Below are positions 10,378 through 22,250 of a stretch of DNA of 64,000 bases, piece by piece. The translations under genes were made by a program, and so were the position numbers. How positions within the stretch are numbered: the stretch's first letter is position 1; every line of letters starts with the position of its first letter. The stretch is from Bromus sterilis. Taxonomy: Eukaryota; Streptophyta; Magnoliopsida; Poales; Poaceae. The DNA is taken from positions 279,021,501 to 279,085,500 of the forward strand of contig OX465599.1 of NCBI GenBank assembly GCA_950022295.1, read 5' to 3'. The notes beneath the pieces were generated by a model. That model searched no databases. It was not told the origin of the DNA and saw only the letters and a program-made list of their open reading frames with translations.

Positions 10378-11333
10378 TGATAACACACAAGTGTAGGGGA
10401 TCGCAACAGTCTTCGCGGGTAGGTACAACCCTAATTATTTATTCGACACAAGGGGAGCCAAAGAATACTTATAAGCCTTAGCAGTTGAGTTGTCAATTCA
10501 ACCACACCTGAAAAAGTACTAGACAAGATATTTATTAGCAACGGTGTTTTGATGGGTGTAGCCTTATAGACTTCCCCTATCACCAACACCACAAAGTAGT
10601 AACAAAATAGTAGCAGCAGTGATGAGAGCGATAGTAACAACGAAGGCAATGAAGATGAAAGATGGACCGGGGTTCAAGGTTTCACTAGTGGTAACTCTCC
10701 AAGCAAAAAGACACGTGTTGGTTGAACAAATTAAAGTTGGGCAATTGAAAAAATTGCACTAACTCTAGCCAAAGTACGAACTAGAGCAATCCTAGTCTAA
10801 GAACCAAACGTAGGCATGTGTTCCGTATGTAGTCCTACCATCCCGCTATGAACGGGGACAAAAGGTACTTATGGAGATTAAGGTGCTCCTGTCAAAGAGC
10901 ACAGGAACAAAGCATTAACACTTTATGAACACATGTGATCCTCAAACTATAGCCCATCCCCTTTGGTGTCCCAAGCTGTCACCATTGGAATCGCCAGTTC
11001 TGGACTATAATAGGTGCATACAATCGTAGATAAGATCTAGAACAAAAATTATAATCATGCAACCATAACGTGCTCAGATCTGAAATCATTCTACTCATGC
11101 ACTAGTAGCAAGCATTAAGAACAACGAAATTTCAGCAACAATATTTCATAAACCTCTTAGGACTGAACAAGGTAACAATTCACTGGATCCCAACAAACAC
11201 AACACCAATTACATCATATGGATCTCAATCATGTACGGCAGCTCATGAGAACTTTGTATTGAAGATTTAGGGGGAGAACATACCAACAAGCTACTTCCAA
11301 GAACCCGCAGTCCAAGAAGGAACTACTCACGAT
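10378..11333 (-). mobile_element. LTR W, left part (another X-related gypsy family, minus)
   Basis: The sequence changes at 10378 to TGATAACACACAAGTGTAGG, a different LTR end. It is followed by GATTCGACACAAGG-like and GGTTTCACTAGTGGTAACTCTCC blocks that parallel the layout of X but are not the same sequence. The segment ends at 11333, where X3 is inserted within ...ACTACTCACGAT. Its other end and any internal region lie beyond the window. No protein-coding sequence is seen. Confidence 0.6.
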
Positions 11334-12368
11334 TGATGGCGAGGAAGTGGTAATGGCTTCTCGCCCTTCGTTGGTCACCCCAAGAATAAGGTGATATGTA
11401 GGATAGCAGCAAATTTCCCCTATGTGGAGGATAGAGTTTGTAACCCGTAGAACTCCGGCAGATGATAAGTAGGTGGCAAGAAAACAATGGCACTGTTTAC
11501 GACAAACGTTGCTTCCTTGACCTGGACCTGCAGACGACACAAATAACTTTGCTCCCAGCGAAGTTCAGAGAGGTTATCAATCTCTCCGATCTTGTTGTTT
11601 ACAAAGGATCAAAACACAAGGGATAACAATAATGATAATAGCAACTGAAAGTAAATACTGAAAAGTAAGTAAGCGTGTAAAAAATAATGATAATATGGCA
11701 CGGGGTCCCGTGATGTTCACTAGTGATGTCTCTCTCCCAAAAGACGATAAGACCGCTATGCGAGGTAAAGAAACTATAGAAGGGAAATTGACAGGATTAT
11801 AAACGGACCGCAATGCTAACTATGCTACAAAAGGAAGGAAGAGGCTCAAAAGCACGGGCAGTACGCCAAAATAAGTAGACCGGAATCCATCTGCATCTAC
11901 TAATAATCATCCACCTTGAGATATCTATCGAGAACATCTCGCTGGTATTAAGTTGCGAGCCCCACTCAAAGTGTAAACCCAAAGCAACTGAGAACTGCAT
12001 TAAAAAGAACTTTGCGTAAAGTAAAAAATCCTTGCAACCGCGGTTACAAGAACTGTTGTTTTCCCCCTTGTGGCCACAACACATCCCCTAGACTCATGTT
12101 TCTGTCACTCAAGCATGTCATCAGGGGGCATGTACCCACAATCGAGCATAACGTTCCCTCTTGGAGTCACTACCTACCACTTGGCCAAAGCAATAAATAA
12201 CAATGGAGAACATGCAAGAATTACTTTGGTACAAAAATACAAAAGATAAGAACCAATTATATTACTCTATCACAATCTAAACATAATCTCATAATCCATC
12301 AGATCCCATCAAACTCAGCATAGCAAAAACAGAAAGATTACATATGTGCCTCGATCATGTAGGGAAGC
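11334..12368 (-). mobile_element. 3' LTR of element X3, left part
   Basis: It begins TGATGGCGAGGAAG and is collinear with X2 throughout. It breaks off after GTAGGGAAGC (12368), where chromovirus A starts, and the rest resumes at 25314. The join recreates the uninterrupted sequence seen in X2 near 9058 (gtagggaagctcacaagg). The left flank is acgat (11329-11333). Confidence 0.88.
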
Positions 12369-13310
12369 TGTCAGAACCCTCTGTTAGGTAATGTGCTAGG
12401 ATCAATTTTCACTTTGCATTCATGAAAGAAATCAAAGGAAATTCAATTTCAAAAATCAAATGGGAGAAGGAACCCCCCCCAGATGAATTAATTCAAAAGG
12501 CCAGATAAAAATATTCTCCAAAAATTCATGTTAGATTTTTGAAAATTCTTATAAATGAGTGTGATCACATATCAAGTGATGTGGGACCCACCCCATGCTC
12601 ATAGATTTTTCAAATATTCAAACAGTGCCTTGGATTTAATGAAAAAACCCTATTTGAATTAAGAGTCAAATTATTTGAATTTTAAAAATGTTGAAACTTT
12701 ATAAGTGGCTAGTCTATATTATTATGAGGCCATATAAAAGTTTTAAGCATTTAATAAAATGTTTAGCTATTTTATTTAGCTAAACAGAACAAATGTCAGA
12801 AGTGAAAACAGAAAGAAAAAGAAAAAGGCACTTACCTGCGAAAGAAGCCCAACTAGTCCCCCCAGCCGGCCCAGCCCACCTCCCCTCCCCTATCGTCTTC
12901 CTCAGGCAGCCAGGCAGCTGCGTGCCCGGCATGCCGAGGCCGCCGCCGTGCCTCGCCACCTCCTGCTTCCCCGTGCCACATCTTCACGTCCGGACGCGTC
13001 CTGGAGCCGTCCTGATCCATTCCCCCCCTCCTCATCGTCTTCCCCTTCCTCCTGCGCCCGATTCCATCGCCGCCCGTAAGCATCCGTGGAGCACGCCGCC
13101 GTCTTCACGCGGCCACCGTCGACGAGAGGCCTCTACGCCAAGTCCAACCGCTCCGCCGTCGTCTACAACCCCACCGTGCAGAAGGAATTGGAGCCAGACG
13201 CCCCCAAGAACTCGCGAGCTTCATCGTCTTCGTCTCCGGCCGCCGTGGATCGACCTCGAATTCCGGCAGCACCAGGACCTCCCCCAGCACGCCGTCTGCA
13301 CCGTTGAGCT

Positions 13311-13320
13311 CAGGGTGAGC
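13311..13320 (+). promoter_or_regulatory. Candidate splice donor in the LTR of A
   Basis: CAGGGTGAGC matches the plant 5' splice consensus, with GT at 13315, 946 bp from the LTR start. B has the same motif at offset 947 and C at 933. The matching acceptor is at the gag ATG (AG ending at 17764). Confidence 0.5.
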
Positions 13321-15281
13321 TTCTCACCATTTCCCCCAACCTAGCACCGCCCCTTTCTTCCTCTTTGCTGCTCCACCATGCGAGTAGAAGCTCGCCGCCG
13401 CCATGGACGACGGCGAGGAGGTTCCCGTGCCTCTCCGTTCCGTCCGAGTTGTCCATCGTGTTCCTAGACCTCCCAGGAGCACGACGCACTTGCGCCTTCG
13501 TCTGGACGGGCTCTACAGCGACGACTGCTTCAAGGCCGTGGCTCTGCCGCCGCCTTCGCTCGTCGCTGGCGTCCCTCCGGTGCCCCCCGATGACGCTGAA
13601 GTGCTCGAGGAGATGCGCGCGACCAAGAGGAGTCTTCGGGTGGTTGCAGCGCCTCATTTGAGCCACGGGAACGCCATCCCGTGCGGACGCCGCCGTGCTG
13701 GAAGGTCGCCGGCGTTTAGCCGCCGGCAGGCTGCCGACGTGGCCATGGTTAGGGACTTAACCCACCTGGGTTAAGTGACCCTAAGTCACTGACCAGTGGG
13801 CCCAGTGGCTTAATTAAGCCACTGGATTAATTTAACCAGCCGGTTAATTAACCCCTGAGGCTGACACCCTGGACCCACTTGTCAGCCCCCCCCCTGACGT
13901 CAGCCTGGCGCATTAAATCTATTAAATGAATTTCCAGAAAATCAAATTGAATTAAAGAAATTCCAGAAATTCCAGAAAATACCCCAAACTTTGGAAATTC
14001 ATAGAAAATTCATATCAACTCCAAATTGGACAAATAATATATGAAAAATGATCAGGAGAAAATAAGCTATCCAGAAATGCAACTTTCAACTATGTTTGAG
14101 TTGATTTTAAAATGGGACCAGTAGCATATTTCATTTGGTTTATTTGAAATTAATTCAAATTCAAATCAAATGCTTTTGCAACTTGGACCATGGAATTATG
14201 CTATATTTCAACCACACATCAGAGGCATATCATACACATTTGAAGAAGGTTCAAAATGATCAAACAATGTCACATGCAACTTGGTTAAGTTTGAATTCAA
14301 ATTGGAGTTTGAATTTGCAATTCAATTTGCAATATACTCCATTTAAATGGAATTGCTTCACACATCAAAGCATATACATCAAGTTTCAAACTTCCATCAT
14401 GTGATTGTGCATTGTATTTACTTTGCTACCTTGTTTGTTGTTTGTCGAGTAGAGGTGGAACCGGAGCAGGAGGCTGCCCCCTTCGCTGAAGACCCCGAAC
14501 CCGAACCTCGTCAGCAAGGCAAGCAAACCCCCATTGATCATGTCGATAAAATCCCACTTCCCTCTCATGTCTCGCTTATGCATTGTTTAGGATGATCACC
14601 ATGATTCGTTTCTACCGCATAGATGAACCCATTCCTTTGCATGACCTATCATTTTGTCACAGTAGTAAGCAAACCACAATCCTAGCAAATGTAGGAGTTG
14701 TTTGATATCATGTGGCCCCTGCAAATGTTATCGCTTATTGCATGCTTAGTATGATACCATGTTGTTACTGTGATAGGAGTCGGGATGGTAGTGATCATGA
14801 TGATGATGGTAGAAAAGTGTTGGTGAATCTACCCTAATACAAGGTGAACGATGAGAGGCTGTGTAGGAGTACACGGTGGGTTGTCTCGTTGAACACCACC
14901 CTAAGTCCGAGTTCTTGTGTGGTGATCCAAGATGAAGAGTACAACCACACATTGGGCTCACTGACCCCTCTCAACTTACTAACTCATCCCTTTCGATGTC
15001 CAGATGTCACAATAGTTTGGAGTTCTGGTAGGCTTGTGGCCTGGATGCTAAGTGAGAGAACGGCTCATCCGAGACCGGCTTATGCACCACGCACACATCA
15101 CTTGGGTCCACTTCGGTAAACCGGCCGAGTTCACGATAGTGGTAACCAACCCAAGTAGGCGGCTTTCTTGGACTAGATCGGCTATGAGGTAACAGTTGTG
15201 GTGAGCATCCTCGCTGGCACCCCTTGAATGGTGTCGAGATCAAAGGCGGTAAATGATTATCATGTGTGTGTAGCGGTAGAC

Positions 15282-15324
15282 CCCTGCAGGGTTAAGAAAA
15301 CTATTCGAATAGCCGCGTCCGCGG
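15282..15324 (+). promoter_or_regulatory. Palindrome triad in the 5' LTR of A
   Basis: Three adjacent symmetric motifs: CCCTGCAGGG (15282-15291), CTATTCGAATAG (15301-15312) and CCGCGTCCGCGG (15313-15324, 5-bp arms around TC). The same triad in the same order occurs in B, C and, with changed bases, in solo LTR S. Role unknown. Confidence 0.8.
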
Positions 15325-16235
15325 TTATGGACTGCTTGGAAAGCTTAGCTTGATTATTAGATAACTTGAACTGGATACTTCTAAAACACACCAAGATAAG
15401 TGTGAGTGCTATGGCGTGCTTTCTCGTGGGGAAGTCGAGGAAGGCACCATAGTGGTGTAATTGGTTGAAGAAAGTAGTGGACTCGTGTACGCTTCTTACC
15501 TCAAAGTCTGGTACTCGTAGTTCAGGATTAGCCAAGTCAAAGCTGGCACTTCTGCAAGTGAACCCCGCCTCCCTTTACCTTGATACATGTGCATGAGTAG
15601 TATAGCTCCTATGTAAGTCTTGCTGAGTACGACTTTGTACTCACGTTTGCTTAATCTATGTTTTAGATGATACCGCCGACCCCGAAGGTGGCTTCTTCAT
15701 CGAGCTGGACGACTGAAGATCAAGCTAGTCTAGTCCCAGTCAGACGACTGGTTCCCTCGTGGAGGGCTTGTGTTTAAATAAGGCTTCTTAAGCCATTTGT
15801 TAAACTTGTCTGTACTCAGACATAATTTTCTTCCGTTGGTGTTGTAATGTTGGATCACATGTTTGCGATGCGATTGTTCGAGACTCCGTCTCGTGCACAC
15901 TTTGTGGTATGATCGAGCCCGCCCTAGACCCCGACTAAGTGATCGGGCTGGAGTAAGTCTATGTAAGAGTTTTGAGATAGTCGATAGTATGGTTGAGGCG
16001 ACTTGTCTTTGAATATGGGAGTTCACCACCCATATCATTAGACTTGTGTGCGGACGATGAGGACCCATCTCAGTTGATCATCCGGCCTGGATGGGATGCC
16101 CCTCACGTACGATGCTTTCCGAGAATGTTCTGTGCTTGGCCTTGTCAGCTTAGACAAGTGGGTACGGTTCTCGGCTCTCCATATGACTATGTCTTAACTG
16201 TACTTGCATACGCTAACCCCGGGTCCCGACAGACT

Positions 16236-16250
16236 TGGTATCAGAGCAGG
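16236..16250 (+). other. Primer-binding site of A (Met-tRNA type)
   Basis: TGGTATCAGAGCAGG, four bases after the LTR end, is the standard complement of the 3' end of plant initiator Met-tRNA used to prime minus-strand synthesis. Confidence 0.92.
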
Positions 16251-16655
16251 ACTGACTGTAGGACTAGTAGCCTTGGCCGAAGTCGAGTCTAGCCTTCTAT
16301 AGTTATATAGTTACTCTGGGTATATAAGGGAACAACGTAAGACTTCTTTTTTTCTCCTTACCCCCTTCGTTCTGAGTTCTGAGTCACCCTCATCTTATTC
16401 CACGGGAAGATAGGACTAGGCTCTCCTCTGTCTGATTAGAACATCTCGTTGTTTGCTTCCTTGTAGCCGTAGGAAAGTTGTGATCGGTTTGTTAGAGTGG
16501 TTATGCTCCCTGTTTTATTACATCGTATGTAAGTGCTGTTTTTCTTGATTGGAAGAAATTGTCATTTCTTACAATTACAACCGTTATGCTGTCCGAGTCA
16601 TTCCAGGTTTATCTCATAATCTGATGCATTTGCAAACTCCTTCTTTCTGTTTCAG

Positions 16656-17435
16656 ATGGCAGATCTTCCCCCTCGGCAGATTGTTCGTTTGACCAGGTGC
16701 CTCGGTGTGCGTGGCCATCCCGCCACGTTGATCGAGATGATGTCCTATGTGGGATATCGATGGTAACCTGAGTACACCATCGAGGAGCAGTTCCACGACT
16801 TCAACCAGACGCAGTTCCACTGCATTGTCAGGATCTACCCGCACCACGCTGGGGTCACTCAGCCTATCCAATTTGGACATGGCATTGGCATTACCGAGAA
16901 CATGGCTGTGCAGGATGCTGCATACTCATGTATGACCCTGCTGAGAGAGGAGCACACTTTGCTGAGAGAGACCTCATTCCGCTATATCCCTGCTGCACTT
17001 CCAGGAGAAGAGGGATATTACACCAGACTCTACTCAGATCACTCTGCAGAGGATCCAGCACTTCAGATGACTGCTAGGTTTGCTAGTGACAGAGATCGTG
17101 ATGCACGCGCTCTCCGTTTCGAGCTTCACGCCACCCGTGTTCGTCTGTATCGAGCACTGACACTCTTGGCACCCTTTGTGAGCGTGGGATCAGTTGAGTT
17201 TGATGCGATCTACCCAATGAGGACTCAGATGCCTTCTCGAGTTGCTTGGCCCGAGATTGGAGGCATTTTTCCACCCCGTGGTCCTTTGCTTCCACCCTAC
17301 GCTGGACCTAGGCCCCATCCTTGCCCAAATGGATATCAGGGTCCACAGGCCTCCGTGTTTTCCGATGGTCACCTCCAGCTACCGGGATACGCGGGTAACT
17401 TTTATGAGGACTACTATGGAGATGGAAATGAGTGA
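16656..17435 (+). pseudogene. Extra ORF upstream of gag in A (function unknown), one internal stop
   Basis: ATG at 16656 directly follows TTTCTGTTTCAG, an acceptor-like sequence. The frame runs 259 codons to TGA at 17433-17435, with a single internal TAA at codon 37 (16764-16766). A long open remainder from 16902 encodes 177 residues. The product is not a known Gag, PR, RT or IN. Visible features are a basic N-terminal part (VRLTRCLGVRGHP), a Glu/Arg-rich middle (LLREEHTLLRETSFRYIP; ASDRDRDARALRFELHATR) and a Pro/Gly/Tyr-rich acidic tail ending EDYYGDGNE. B and C have only 440-465 bp between LTR and gag and lack it; in A this leader is 1534 bp. I do not recognise the family. Candidate roles, all speculative, include an accessory Gag-like or nucleic-acid-binding protein. 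Confidence 0.6.
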
Positions 17436-17752
17436 GACCGCCTGTGGTCTTACTTAGTGATGATGTAGTAGTATCTTAGTATATTGTATGCAAGGTGTCT
17501 AAGTTCCAGAGGCTTAGATAAATAATGTATAGGAAGTCAGAGTGCCTCTGAAGGATGTATCATCTTCATCACGTTTGTATTAGCTTGGTGCTTGTACTAA
17601 AACTATGTATGGCTTGTATGACAGCTTGTGAATATATGGCTTGTATGCTTTTATCACCATGTTGTCAAGATGATTACTTCCTTTGCTCTGTAATCCTTCC
17701 AGTACTTCAATACCTTGTTTAGACTCTCCCAATCAACTCTGTTTGACTTTGG

Positions 17753-17768
17753 TTTTCCCTTCAGGATG
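17753..17768 (+). promoter_or_regulatory. Candidate splice acceptor at the gag start of A
   Basis: TTTTCCCTTCAG followed by GATG places the intron end at 17764, one base before the gag ATG at 17766. A pyrimidine-rich run precedes it. B and C show the same arrangement (ATCACACAG before GATG). Confidence 0.5.
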
Positions 17769-20700
17769 TCTCAAGGAACCCGTGGCCAGGTTGGTCGTAA
17801 CCAAGGTCGTGGGAATGACCAGGAGGAAGGTAACCTTCCACCCCCACCCACGATGGCTCAGGTTCTGATGGAGGTCGAGAGGAACCGCCGAGACTCTCAC
17901 CATCTGTTGGAAGTCATTGCTCGCAACACCACTCAGCAGCGCAATGAGTTGGTGTCCCTGAACGACTTCATCCGACTTCATCCCCCGGTTTTCAGTTACT
18001 CCACCGAGCCCCTTGACGCCGATGACTGGCTTCGCAGCATCGAGAGGAAGCTCCAAGCAGGCCGTGTTGCAAATGGTGACAAGGTCAGCTATGCCACCTA
18101 TCACCTCGAAGGTGCAGCTAGTTCTTGGTGGGAGAACTTTCTAAATATGCGTCCCGTTGGACCGCCTGCATCTTGGGAAGAATTCTGCACGTCCTTCCGC
18201 GAGCACCACATCCCCAAGGGTCTTATGTACCGCAAGCGTGAGGAGTTCTGCAACCTCACCCAAGGCAGAAGGACCGTTGACGAGTTTAGTCGTGAGTTCA
18301 ACCGACTTGCTCGTTATGCTATCGAAGAAGTCTCCACCGACTCCAAGAAACAAGAGAGGTTCCGTCGTGGCCTCAACACTGGACTCCGTCGTGAGCTCAA
18401 CCTTCATGACTTTGCCACCTTCCAGGTCCTTGTCAACAAGGCCATCAAGGCAGAGGACATGAACACCCCCAACGATTTCCGCAAACACCCTAGAGACGAC
18501 AGTTCATCAAGTTCTGGCTCCCAGAAGCGCAAGATCTGGATCCCAAACAGCATGTTCCGCCAGAACAACCCCCCGAGGCCATCCTATGTGGCGCCTCGTC
18601 CACCAACCCAGTTCCACCCAGCTCCACCAAACAACCCAGCTCCACGAACTGTTTTCGGAGCCTGTTACAAGTGTGGTCAGGCAGGCCACTATTCTCGTGA
18701 GTGTCCCCAGAACCATCTCCAGCATCAGAATGCTCCACCACATGCCGGAGGCAACAACAACAATGGTCGTGGCAAGCCACCCCAGAAGGTCTACACCGCC
18801 AAACCCGCTCCTCCCGCCACTCGTGGACGTGTGAACCAGATCGCCGCCGAAGAGACTGACGACACCACTGACGTCATTCTTGGTACGCTCCCATTCAATT
18901 ATGTTCCAACTTCCGTTCTTTTCGACCCAGGAGCATCTCATTCATTCATGTCGGAAAGTTATGCACTTCGTCATGAGTTATCTTTTGTTGAATTGTCCAC
19001 CCCAATGATTATTTAAACTCCAGGGTCAAGATGGCAAACTAATAGAGTAAGCCATGGTAATCAAATTGCAATTGAGGGTTTAGTATTCCTTGCTTCACTC
19101 ATAGCCCTCAAGTCTTCAGACATTGATGTCATCCTTGGCATGGATTGGCTATCAAGACAGAATGCCTACCAGGATTGCAAAGGCAAATCCGTGAAACTCA
19201 CCCACCCTTCAGGCAAAACAGTCAACTATACCTCACCCAGAACAAGAACCCAAGTGCATTCTTTGAATGTACTTCCCCTTCCCGAACTTGAAGATATTCC
19301 GGTGGTTCGTGACTTCCCGGATGTCTTTCCTGAAGAGTTGTCGGGCATGCCACCCGATAGATGTGTAGAGTTTATAGTGGATCTTTCCACAAGAACCGCA
19401 CCAATTTCTAGACGCCCATACAAAATGGCCCCACGTGAGTTAGCTGAGCTTAAAACCCAACTGGAAGCTTTGTTGGAGAAAGGCTTCATCCGCCCTAGCT
19501 CATCGCCATGGGGTTGCCCCGTTCTGTTCGTAACGAAGAAAGATGGAACAGAAAGGATGTGCGTAGACTATCGCCCGCTAAATTTAGCGACGATAAAGAA
19601 CAAATGCCCACTGCCCAGGATCAATGATCTTTATGATCAACTTGCAGGATCCTCTGTCTTTTCCAAGATGGATTTGAGATTAGGTTATCATCAAATCAAG
19701 ATCCGAAACGAGGACATTCCCAAAACGGCTTTTACTACTCGTTATGGTCTTTACGAGTACACCGTCATGTCCTTTGGTTTAACCAATGCCCCCGCCACTT
19801 TTTCACGCATGATGAACTCGATCTTCATGGAGTATTTGGACCAGTTCGTCGTGGTTTACCTCGATGACATCCTTATATACTCGAAGAAAGAAGAAGAACA
19901 TGCCGAACACCTAAGGTTGGTATTGATGAAACTTAGAGAGCATCGCCTGTATGCTAAATTCTCCAAGTGTGAATTCTGGCTACCAGAAGTGACCTACTTA
20001 GGCCACGTGATTTCTGCAAAAGGCATTCCTGTGAATCCCGAGAGAGTTCAGGCCGTCCTTGACTGGACTCCACATGAATCGGTTAAGCAAGTTAGGAGTT
20101 TTCTTGGCCTAGCCAGCTATTGCCGTCGCTTCGTCGAGAACTTTTCTAAAGTTGCAAAGCCTCTAACTGAACTCCTCAAGAAATATAAGAAATTCCCATG
20201 GACTTCCAAGTGCGGGGAAAGCTTTCAAGAGCAAAAAAGAAGACTGACTTCTGCACCTGTACTTGCACCTCCAGACACCAAAAAGGATTTCGAGATCTAT
20301 TGTGACGCATCACGGCAAGGGTTAGGATGCATACTTCTGCTAGATCGACATGTGGTAGCTTATGCTTCACGCCAGTTGCGTCCACATGAAGAGAACTATC
20401 CTACCCATGACCTTGAACTCGCTGCCGTAGTTCATGCCCTAACAACTTGGCGACATTACCTCCTTGGTAATCGTTGTGAGATCTATTCCGACCACCAAAG
20501 CCTCAAATACATTTTCACCCAGCCAGATCTTAATCTCAGGCAAAGACGCTGGATTGAGTTGATAAAAGATTACGACGTAGGAATTTCTTACACCCCAGGC
20601 AAAGCCAATGTCATGGCTGATGCACTAAGTCGTAAGTCGTATTGTAACAACCTCATGTTACAACAGTATCAACCACTTCTTCATGAGGACTTTCGCAAGA

Positions 20701-22250
20701 TCAATCTTGAAATTGTTCCTCATGGCTATCTTTCTACCTTGGTGGCGAAACCAACTCTTGAGGATCAAATCATAGTTGCCCAAAGGCGTGCACGAGGTGT
20801 TCGCCGGATCAAGGAGAACATTGCTAGCGGAGTTGCTAAATGTTTCTCCACAGATAGCAAAGGAACGGTATTCTTTGAAAATCGTTTGGTAGTACCTAAG
20901 AATAGGGAACTAAGGCAACTCATCCTCAAGGAAGCCCATGACACACCCCTCTCGATTCATCCCGGTAGCACAAAAATGTACCGAGATCTACGCCAGAGAT
21001 TTTGGTGGACTAGGATGAAGAGAGACATTGCTCAATTTGTTGCCGAATGTGATGTTTGTCGTCACATTAAGGCAGAACATCAAAGACCTGCTGGTACACT
21101 TTAACCTTTGTCTATTCCCGAGTGGAAATGGGACAAAGTCGGTATGGACTTCATCACCGGCTTTCCAAGAACCCAGAAAGGAAACAATGCCATCTTCGTT
21201 GTCATAGATAGGCTTTCCAAAGTTGCTCACTTCCTTCCGGTTCGCGAGTCTATAACTGCTAGCCAGTTAGCGGACTTGTACATCTCTAGAATTGTATCCC
21301 TTCACGGTGTTCCTTTGGAAATCAATTCTGATCGCGGTAGCCTTTTCACCTCTAGATTTTGGGGAAGCTTCCAACATGCTATGGGAACTCATCTCTCCTT
21401 TAGTACGGCTTTCCATCCTCAGTCGAGCGGTCAAGTAGAAAGGGTTAACCAAATTCTTGAAGACATGCTCAGAGCTTGTGTTATCTCATTCGGAAAGAAT
21501 TGGGAGAAGTCTCTTCCATTTTCCGAATTTGCTTATAACAATAGTTTTCAATCTAGTCTGAACATGGCTCCTTTTGAACTTCTATATGGACGACGATGTC
21601 GAACACCTTTAAACTGGTCAGAAACCGGTGAGAGACAATTCTTTGGACCGGATATGATCAAGGAAGCAGAAGAGCAAGTTTGCATTGTTCGTGATCAATT
21701 GAAAGCAGACCAGTCTCGTCAGAAAAGCTACTATGATCGTCATCATAGGCAAGAGAGCTACAATCTGGATGAGAAGGCTTACCTTTGGGTTACTCCTCTG
21801 AAGGGAACTCAACATTTCGGTATCAAAGGCAAGTTGGCCCCACGTTACATCGGACCTTTCCGCATTATTGCTAAACGTGGAGAAGTTGCCTACCAACTTG
21901 AACTACCCCCGCATCTTTCACGAGTACATGATGTATTCCATGTGTCCCAACTCAGGCGTTGCTTCAAGGACCCCATCCGCGAAGTCGACCATGAAACGCT
22001 TGATCACCAAGATGACCTTTCCTATCGAGAATACCCCGTCCGTATTCTTGATTCCGCAGAGCGTGTCACTCGTCGTCAGAAGATTAGGTTTCTGAAAGTG
22101 CAATGGTCACACCACTCTGAAAGAGAAGCTACGTGGGAAAGAGAAGACCGTCTCAGTGCCGAGTACCCCACCTTCCTCCCGCAGACTTCTGAATCTCGGG
22201 ACGAGATTCTTTTGAGTGGGGGCGAGTTGTTAGAACCCTCTGTTAGGTAA
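17766..22250 (+). pseudogene. Gag-Pol polyprotein of A with two in-frame stops
   Basis: The start is ATG 17766, by alignment with B and C (MSQGTRG against MSGGTRS); the frame open from 17715 begins upstream without an ATG. It has 1494 codons. Order: Gag with a retrotransposon-gag core (about 80-220) and an intact zinc knuckle CYKCGQAGHYSREC starting at residue 300; aspartic protease with DPGASHS at 387; RT with YLDD at 698-701; RNase H (DAS, DLELAA, SDHQSL, ADALS); integrase HHCC zinc finger, then DDE core with MDFI (D1128), SDRGS and QVERVN; C-terminal chromodomain-like segment (FLKVQWSHHSEREATWERED). Stops are at codon 417 (19014, just after protease) and codon 1113 (21102, after the HHCC finger), each TAA where C reads Gln. 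The frame ends inside the 3' LTR. A chromodomain usually directs integration to heterochromatin. Apart from the stops the motifs are intact. Confidence 0.93.
22211..22227 (+). other. Polypurine tract of A
   Basis: TTTGAGTGGGGGCGAGT directly precedes the 3' LTR and serves as plus-strand primer. It is read as codons within the polyprotein frame (LSGGEL). The same tract precedes the LTR in B and, with one change, in C. Confidence 0.85.

Larger units (their letters stand above)
12369..16231 (+). repeat. 5' LTR of A
   Basis: It starts TGTCAGAACCC and ends CCCCGGGTCCCGACA, 3863 bp. Order: an AT-rich first 420 bp, a TATAAAA box near 12733, a GC-rich block (12840-13770) with an AGG/GTGAGC donor, an AT-rich block (13880-14420), then a mixed segment with the palindrome triad and a terminal 160 bp shared with B and C. 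ORFs in the GC-rich block (for example 12793-13344) are compositional and carry no domain. Confidence 0.92.

Noticed and set aside
12793..13774. Long ORFs in the GC-rich block of the A LTR (183 and 123 residues) and equivalents in the other LTRs (22651-23632, 37290-38028, 52856-53494, 61547-62302)
   Set aside because: They recur because the LTRs recur, occupy several frames at once, are dominated by Pro/Arg/Ser/Ala from GC bias, differ in length between LTR pairs and show no domain. I read the block as transcribed leader.
14135..14595. Identical small ORFs in both LTRs of A (14135-14404, 14347-14595 and copies at 23986, 24198)
   Set aside because: Duplicated simply because both LTRs carry the sequence. 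AT-rich, no domain.
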